From Choristoneura fumiferana (taxonomy: Eukaryota > Arthropoda > Insecta > Lepidoptera > Tortricidae): DNA of 64,000 nt. The notes under the pieces are model-generated. The model had not been told where the DNA came from and searched no databases. It saw nothing but the letters and a program-made list of their open reading frames with translations. Position numbers and translations under genes: made by a program. Shown one piece after another: positions 34,256-43,600 of the stretch; within the stretch, counting starts at the first letter, position 1, and each line of letters starts with the position of its first letter. The DNA lies in the NCBI RefSeq assembly GCF_025370935.1, contig NC_133477.1:18714588-18778587 (forward strand), written 5' to 3'.

Positions 34256-34347
34256 GTGGTGTCCTCTTGCCTTGCCACTGAAACACGAAGTTCGTACTTT
34301 GTAGACACATAAATATAAAGAAAACCAAGACATTGCTGAGAAAAGTT

Positions 34348-34353
34348 TTTATT
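34348..34353 (-). terminator. Candidate poly(A) signal of the P450 gene
   Basis: AATAAA on the minus strand, about 150 bases downstream of the stop at 34501. It is the first one reached. Confidence 0.45.
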
Positions 34354-34500
34354 TACAAACCAAATCAAAAAATAGTAATCTAAAAAGTGCTTGACCATAG
34401 AATAAACTAGAAAGCGTGTGCCGTCAGCTGCAGAGAAAAAAGACAAAAAACAATTCAATAGAGAACTTTTGTTATGTTTCTGAACTCGATAAAGAACATG

Positions 34501-34652
34501 CTATCGTAATTCTAATGACAAGCGATCTGCTTCTGTAGGTTTCATATGTATTTCGTATTTAAACTTCAGTTCGTAGATGTTTGATGTGATACGGAACCGG
34601 CGGATTACATGCACCAACACGGTCTTCGTAAACATGGTAGAATAAAATTTAC
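34501..34652 (-). CDS. P450 last exon
   Basis: It follows acceptor ttgattacag and encodes GKFYSTMF through SLELR, then TAG (34501-34503). The first codon is completed by the G at the end of the previous exon (IG|K). It matches the post-haem helix L and C-terminal strands of CYP4 proteins, but with FYST where YAM- or YAL-type residues are usual. Confidence 0.8.
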
Positions 34653-37600
34653 CTGTAATCAAAAAAACGTTACAAAATGATATATGGAGAAAGTAAAGCC
34701 GCATTCAAATTTGTCTATCGTGATGTGTTGTAATTAATTTTTAATTAATTAAAAGCTTTTTATCTACATGCATATCATAACTTCCCTATTATATGTTCAG
34801 AAACGACTATCAAATGGTCTTTATTAAGAAACCTGGTATCTGCGGGTGCATCTTAATGTTCACATTAAAGTACAGTGCATCTTAATGTTTACATTAAAGT
34901 ATCGGTAATACTTTTTTTAACAATGCATATCTGTACATATTGTAGAAAACTTATGACATGCATGTAGATACTAATTATTATTCAAAGTCAAAGTCAAAGT
35001 CAAAGTCAAAGTCAAAGTCAAAGTCAAAGTCAAAGTCAAGTCAAGTCAAAGTCAAAGTCAAAGTCAAAATACAGGCCATATCTGAACATATTATAGAAAA
35101 CTTATGATATGCATGTAGATAAAGTTATGTATGCGGCTATACATAATTAGGCATTAAAACACTCGTGTGATCTTATTATGAAACTCACCTTTGGCTCGTT
35201 TCATAAAACCACACTCTTACTTTAATGCCTCTCATTATGCACCAGCCACATAAATAACTATTATTTCAATAAAAAAATACATGTACATTTCTGTCATTAA
35301 CTACTAATCCTTAATTAAATAAAAATAAAATAAATAAATATCACGGGACAATTCACACCAATTGACCTAGTCCCAAAGTAAGCTTAACAAAGCTTGTGCT
35401 ATGGGTACTAAGCAACGTATAAATATAATTATATAGATATAGGTACATACTTAAATACATATAATACGATTGTTGCAGTCAACATGTGATGTGATGCTCC
35501 CTGTCTCTCTCTGTCTTTAGCTTGTGATAAATTTGAGCGCAATGTATGTAGTAACAGTGCTTTCGTCACTATTAATACAACAGACTACTTTTCTATCGCT
35601 TCTCTTTCGTAGTTGTCACTTAAATATGTACTCTGTAAATGCTTCTAAACATCGCTGACTGCGAGCTGATCGATGAATGAATATAGTGGATATCAAAATC
35701 GAGTCTTGAATCTGTTATTTGTATTGTATAACTCTTTATCAAACTCGTGAAATTAACATTTGATAAGAGTGGAGACCCAGAACCGGGCGGAGAAACGTTG
35801 GTAGACAGGAGATGAGGTAGACCGACGACCAGGTCAAAGTGGCGGGAAGTTGCTGGATTAGGAAAGCACTGGACCGAGATGATTGGCGAGCAATTCAGAA
35901 TGCCTACACTCAGCATTGGGTGGCTATGGGCTGAAGAAGAAGAGAAAGAGATGAATTTTACAAAGGCGAACTCCGTTAGATGGATATTTTCCGACGGTTG
36001 ATAGGCCTCTGACACAAGAGTGGACACTACAATGGAAAAATAAAAGGACCAAAAATTTGAAATTTAGTTGTAATCTGCAACAACACTATTCTTAACATTT
36101 CGTATGCTAAATGTAAAAAAACTGCGTTCTGGCCTCCTTTGTTTCAAATAAGATCAATAAAATACAAAAAGATAGCCTTTGGACTAATCCGGACAACCCA
36201 TGGGTATGAAAGTTTAAATACGTTAACATGCCAACCGCGCCATCTGTGCCTTACATAGCGCACTATTTATTGTTGAAAACTATCCAGCCGTTTAGGCTAC
36301 AGTGAGGATCAAAATCTCCTTCGGCAGTCGGGTAAAATAAAATTCATGTCTATTCCTTTTATGATCAAGCAGCAATACTTAAACGTCACCTATGCAATTA
36401 CGTTTCCCAAGGCTGAAAGAGCAGTATGCTCCAGGGCTCTTGGGGAGAGAATCCGGCTCCAGCCACCGCTCAGGTCGGAACTGCTCCGCGTCTGGACCCC
36501 AAATTGGCAATCGCAGGATCGCCCATATGCCAATAGTGCAGTGGCAGCCGGCTGGAAGCTTGTAGTTTTCTGAAATTACACACAAGGTTGTTGATTAAGC
36601 TTACACTTTTATAGTTCAATACAATACACACGTTTACTTCGACTTAGGTCTTCTTCAAAGAACTTTAACCGCATGATCACGGACTTTCTTCATCCATGAA
36701 CTTGCGATTGGATTTTTACCCATATCGGCTAAGTAGTAAATTTTGTTTTTTAAGACATTCATTTTTTTTAATTTTTAAAAAATCCCACATCTTTCTTCGA
36801 TTATTTGTTATATCAGTTTGAAATTAATGTAATTTTTTTATTTGTTGTAAACTAAAATCACTTATTTTCTTTAGTTACTTACTAAGTTGCAATTCCTCGT
36901 TGCAATCTCTGGACACGATAGGTACGGGCGGGAAAAGTCGCACGGACTCCTTGAACACGGCATCTAGGTATGGCAACTCGTGGTACTTATTAACATCGTC
37001 TTTGTGTCCCACCACCGATATTATCCTGAAAAATTAAATAGTTAAAAAAACATTAAAATAAACAAAACATTAAATTATTAAAAATCAAAAAACCGGACTG
37101 CCTTAAAAACTAAAAGAAAGAAAACAAGTCTAGTTGTCTAGAACTCTGTCAAGTAGCTAATTTAAAGTTCAACAGTCGGGCCCCATTTAAATCGTAACCA
37201 GATGAAAAATTCTTGGTAAGGGGTCTCGACTGTTTAACTTGAAATTAGCTACTTAACAGAGTTCTAGACAACTAGACTTATTTTCTTCCTTTTAGTTTTG
37301 AAGACAGTCGGGTTTTTTGATTTTATTTAATGTTTTATTTTTACTTTTTTGATATTTCTGTGAAAAGGTAGGGTATTTGTATATTTCGAACGGGCTAATT
37401 AGTAGCTTTCATTTGATTCCCGTATTGTTACAATACAATTTATTTTTTTATACCTCTGACATATTTTTTTGCAGACGCTATATTGAAATATTATATACCG
37501 TATGTCACTCCGACTGTTATGACGAATCCAATGATACCTCATATGGTAAAATCCGTCCAGCCGTTTAGGCTGCAGCGAGGACCAAAGAAATGGACATACA

Positions 37601-40600
37601 TACCCGCATACATCATAAAATCATAAATACATACATTACATACAAGTCGCAGAACGGGCAGTCGGGTTTTTAGGTCCCAGCTCAAAAATAAGCTTAAGTT
37701 ATCCGACTTCTAGACTTAGACTTGTTTTAGCTAAGAATAGCTCTTATTCTTTTTTTAAGTTATCCTGGCACTGGGACTTTGACTTACGAACTATAAATTG
37801 AACAAATGAAAATTTCTCCCACATTCGGAATAATTGGAATACGAAACAAACGATTTTAAATAGTTTAGTTGGGGTCCTAGTTTATTTTTTGCCCCAGGGC
37901 CTACGCTACTGTCTTGACACAATGCCTAGCTCTTGCTAGCTCTGAACAACAAATACATCACTATAATGTAGGTTCAAAGGACTAGGTATTGATAATGAAA
38001 TGACTTACTCTTCATAAAGTTTCTCTTGTACCTCAGGAAACGTTCCAATAAGCATCAGGGTGTAGGGAATCACCGTGGACAGCGTATCATATCCAGTTGC
38101 TATGATGGTATTCAGCTCATCTTGGACTTCTCTGTCGTTAAATAGATCGTCTTCAGCAAAATTCAAGAGGAGGTCCAGGAACGATTCAGATCTGTGAGCT
38201 GAGATTGAAATAATATCATCTTCTATCTTATAATTGAAGGGTCCACGAAAAGAACATGACTATAGTCAATTTTTTTTTTAATTGAGATTTTAATCTTAAA
38301 ATGAGAGCTCGCAAAGCACTATGACTTACCATTGAATTAAATAATCTGAAAACAATATAAAATATACTTTTTTATGATTGTTTTTTTGGAGTCTTTTTGT
38401 ATTTTTTATTTCAACTCCAAATTTGCGAAAATACAAACTGAGACATGTATGCACAGGAAAACCAGAAAAAGAGAACAGGGCTGGGAATAACAACAAAAAA
38501 AAACAAATAAAAAAGTAAAAGTAACAAATTTGGAGTTGAAATAAAAACACAAAAATACTCCAAAAAACCAATCATAATTTGATTGCTTCGGATATCTCTT
38601 GTCTGGGTGAGCGGTTAGTTCCGAAAGAATGTGACGTCTCTCGAAGAGAGCGAAACAAAGATGTCGCTATAGCGTAGTAGAAAAAGCAACCTGAGATATG
38701 TGTGCATAGGAGAAGTCTCCTGTCCAGCGGTGGTGTAGGGGTTATAGCACGCAGCACGGATTGCTGAGGACCTGGGTTCCATTCCCAGCGCTGGTCTATT
38801 TTTCTAGTTTTTCTGTGCATCGATGTCTCAGTTTGTATTTTCGATATACTTTTTTTAACTTTTAAATAAATGTAATTGTTCGTAATGACTAACTTTCAAA
38901 CCGCTATAACTCAAAAAGTTGCTTAGGTGACTAGACATGTTCTTTCCGTGGACACTTCAATTATTACAGAACTATGGGACTTATTACGGTTAATGAAACG
39001 AGTCAGCACAGTCGAGGAAATTGAATCACGGACCAGGGTGGAATCTTTTCATAACCAATCTCGCTATGGTTTCTTTGGCAGATGTATGGGATGTCAATAT
39101 GGCATTAGTAGCACAAAGGTTCCATCTAGATGTTTCAATGACATTGCAGTAGTCATGCTCAAGTTATGAGTAAAAAATCAAGAAAGTTTAAAACACTATG
39201 ATTTAAATCTTACTAATATAATAAAAACGAAAATATGTGAGTAGGTAGGTATGTGTGTGTGTTTCTGCTTCGCGCTTAAACGGCTAAACGGATTGAAATT
39301 AATTTAGGTATGTATAGCTGGGCATCTGGAATAACACAATGTAGGCTACTTTTTATCCCGATATTCCCACGGGATAAGGATAAAATCTCGAAGTTTCAAC
39401 CGCTAGGATAGTAGGATTAGAAAAATGAAATTTGGCGCAACGATATAAAGGAGCGATATAAAAAACGGTGACGGTACGGAATCGCAGTGACGCATCGTAT
39501 GCGCACCGTTTTTATCGCATGCCCTCCACACCGCTGCTCAAAATACGTAGTCGGTGCGGAATCACAGTGACGTCCCGTAAACGTCAGGACTTTACCGCAT
39601 GGTCTCCACCAAAAGTCATGACGTTTACGGCACGTCACTGCGATTCAGCACCGTCACCGCTTTTTAAGTAGTGGTGTGGCCGCTTCTGTATTTTTAAGAA
39701 ATCCCATAGAAATTTAATGAATACCCAAAGTTTATTTCACTGCTGGTTTTAATGGATTACGCGTGCGAAGCCGAAGCGAAGTATCTATAATAAAAACCAG
39801 CCAAGAGCGTGTCGGACATGCCCAAAATAAGGTTCCGTAGCCATTACAAAAAAAAATTAGTGATATTTTGCTAAGGATTTCGTATTTTATACGGAATCTT
39901 CCAAGTTTAGGCATATTTTATACCTTAGGCTGCTATTTACTCATAAACTACTAATAATTCTCAAGCAAACTTAGCCGTTATAGTTTTTCTTGAAAGTTTG
40001 ATATATTTACTACCATCCTAAATTTTTTCAAATTTTCCACCCACCGATTTAGATTTTAGAGGGGGGGGACGCTCGATTTTAATGAAAATTTGCACTTTAA
40101 AGTTGAATATTTCGCAAACAAATCACTAAATTGAAAAATTGTCCTAGCGAGCCCCTGATGGTTTTACATGACCTATCCAACGATACCCCACACTATAGGG
40201 TTGGATGAGAAAAAAAATCCCCCCCCCCCACTTTACGTATATGAGAGGTACACTAAAAATTTTATTTTAATTGTACAGTTTTGTCGACATGGTTTACCTA
40301 TATATCCGTGCAAAATTACGGCTTTCTAGCATTGATAGTCCCTGAGCAAAGTCGCGGACGGACAGACAGACAGACAGACAGACATGGCGGAACCCTAAAA
40401 AGAAGGAGCTGAGTAAACTGACTGACATATCAATGCACACCCTGAAATACTGGGACTAATATATTTAAATTTGAGGAAATAATTATACGCACACAAAAGT
40501 CGCGGTCAAAAGCTAGTCAATTATATCCGGGATACGCCAGACGTTGATAGATTTTAACATAACAACATTCGTCACGTAATTTGGCAATTAATATTCGCGC

Positions 40601-43600
40601 ATAAAGTCAAGGTTACAAGTTGTTTAACAACTAAATTGTGGATTTGGTGACCTCAAAACATGTCTATATCGCTAATTCGAAATAACAAAATCAACAATGA
40701 CACTAGTCATTGCCTGTGAATTTGTCTGCACAGGATTCATTTTGGTCGCTATCAAATGATCTAAACTAAAGTGAAAAACCTTTTACTATCATATTTTTAC
40801 CACGGTTACGGCAAGCGGGTTGCCCGATGGTAAGCTATAACCGACGCCTGCTGATGTTTATAAATAATACTACAAAGAATAAACTATTAAATACTTTATT
40901 TTTAGAACGCATTGGATCGCAAGAACGCCATTACAGTCGAGGCCAAGAGCAGTGTTGCCAAATCACTTTGCTTATTTGCCCGGTCTATACGTAGAAGTTA
41001 AATTCTAGAACAGTTGAAGCAATTGTAAATGAATTTACTTATACGAGTAGAAATGATAAATCAATCTGATTAATTAAGTATTGAAAAAGTGTACGAGAAG
41101 CGAAAGTATAAAAATCCGGCCAAGTGCGAGGCGGACTCGCGCACCGAGGGCTCCGTACAAATATTATTATTTTATGATGTAACTAAAAATTTATGCTTTT
41201 TGCAATTTTTCCTTTATCTGTGCTATAAGACGTTGCTTCGTACCAGATTTCAAGATTTTGAGTTCACGGAAAGTACCCTGTAGGTTGTGATTCCCTTGCG
41301 AGTGTCGAAAATTTGCAACATAAATTGTATCTTTTGATTGCGTTGGCTTAGAAGTTTGATTTTTTCATAGCTCCAAGCGACAGTAGACCTAAGTATTTGG
41401 TATAAATTTCAGCTTGATACCTCCACGCGTTCCTGAGATAAAGGGTCTTGACAGACGGGCGGACCGTTCCGCTTTTTCCTTTTGAGGTACGGAACCCTAA
41501 AAATAAATTTAACTTAGCTTTCTATTATGCACTACATTATGGATTGTAGAGGGAAGTATGACGATCTCTTACGGGGAAAAGTACTTAATACTATTGTTGT
41601 GTCTTGTGTTGTGAATAAATTAGAGGAAGGAACGTTTTGAACATGAAAAAAAAAATGTATTTTCTTTCTTTCTTTTCAAAAGTGCCCCTCTTTAGGCTCT
41701 GTTTCCACCAGAGGAATGTGTTTTTCATGAATCAATAGAAACACTTCATTTACCTCGCCTCGCTCCGTTCAGCTGTTTCCACCAGAGATGTGCTGTGCGA
41801 GGGTAGGTAAATGAAGCGTTTCTATTGGTTCGTGAAAAACACATTCCTCGCAACACCTCGCACATCTCTGGTGGAACGCAGCCTTAAGCGGTTAATAACA
41901 GTTTCGAATCGCTCCAGATTGGCGCTAGAATAGGACGGTGTTTGCAATAGCTTAGTAAATATTATCCTTATATTACTGCCGGCCCATGTGTTGGGCCGAC
42001 CAAGTTAAAACTGCTTTCAGTGGTCCACTCCACGAATATAATGTCTAAAACTTTCGTGATTTTCACTCATAGTCAGGACGCACAGGACTTATCAGTGCAT
42101 GGCCGTGGTCACGAGTAGACGTAGTAGTAGAGTAGTAGTGATTACTCGTGACCACGGCCACTGTAGTGTTGCCGAAACGTCGAGGTAAATATTACTCGTG
42201 TGTGTTAGCGTGATTAGTCCTGTGCGTGGTATTTTCACTCCACGAATGTTCGAGAAGGGCTGCAGTAGGGAGGAATGGCGGACTGTAAAGCTTGCCACCA
42301 CCCCTGATATGGCGACCACGACCACTCTGCCAAGAGTGTGACGAAGAAGAAAAAGAAGAATAGAATAACAACATCAATAGGGAGAGATAGAGACATAGTA
42401 AGCGTATAACTGCATGCTGCTAAATATATGTTTGAGTAACATTGAATTACCTTCTGGAGACCTGATTATGCCATTTTCTTTGTCTACCACTCTTTCCTTC
42501 TTCCTCTGTGCGACAATCTATGAAAAGAAAATTGTGTAAAGAGTTTTAAATAAAATAGCAGAACAGAAGCTGGTATTTAAAATAAAAAAATAAATATTTA
42601 AAGAGCATGTTTCGGCATATAGGAATGAGCATCCTGATAAGTCGAATTTTGCCAAACATTTGTTGGAACTAAATCATTCTTTATCGGACTCCGATTCGTA
42701 TGAAGTGTTACATTATTGTGGCAAGGGGTTTCGTCTCGATGTTTTAGAATGCATGGAGATAATTAGATACAACAGTATGGGGTCTATTATTAATGAGCAG
42801 GTAAATTTAGTTTCATCTCCCTTGCTACGGCTTGGATCTAATTTCAGCAATGGTAGTTAATAAAACATGCCTTGACAGTAAATAAATAAAAAATCAAGGT
42901 AGTTTTGAAGGACGGTTAAAAAAATTATTAATAATTTGTGGGTAGTTTTGTTTTGTTTCATAAAACGTATGTGGGTACTTGGGGAGTTACAGTGACAAGT
43001 TAAAACGGTGGTTGTGGTTCGTTAGTCTAACAACTGGTAGCATGGTGTACGGTTGTGTCACTCTGAAGATGAGCTCTGTTTGAGTTCGAAACGCGTCAGT
43101 GTAGTGTGATGGTGGTGATAGATGGGTTTGTGTGATTTGTGTGTGTTCTTACAGTGTGGAGGTGGAGGAACTGCATGAACACGCATATTTTGCATAAGCT
43201 TAGCTATCGTAAGGTCGCGGGTGAGCAAGGAAATTATTTTAGTTCATTAATATGGACCTCCGCAAAGTAACGCCTGATTCAATAAATTATATAAAATAAA
43301 TTTTATTGTGGTATCGTGACAAAATGCTTTGTCAATCTGCGCCTCTTGTATGCAAGAACGTACCTACGCATAGAAAAAAAATATTAAGTAACTGCAGAGT
43401 GCCTGCTTCGTTTTAGGTTAAAAACATCACTAAAGTAATGCAAAGTTTGTATGCATGTGTATATTTGTAATACTTTCACGCTAAAATGGCTGGACGTATT
43501 TGGGTGATATTTGGTACGCTAGCTGGACGTTTGAAATAACACATAATAATAATAATAGTCCTATGGATATTTTGTATTTTCTTAGTATTTCTTAATAAAT

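Noticed and set aside
35620..36027. 135-codon minus-strand frame
   Set aside because: Antisense shadow of an RTE-like LINE fragment on the plus strand.
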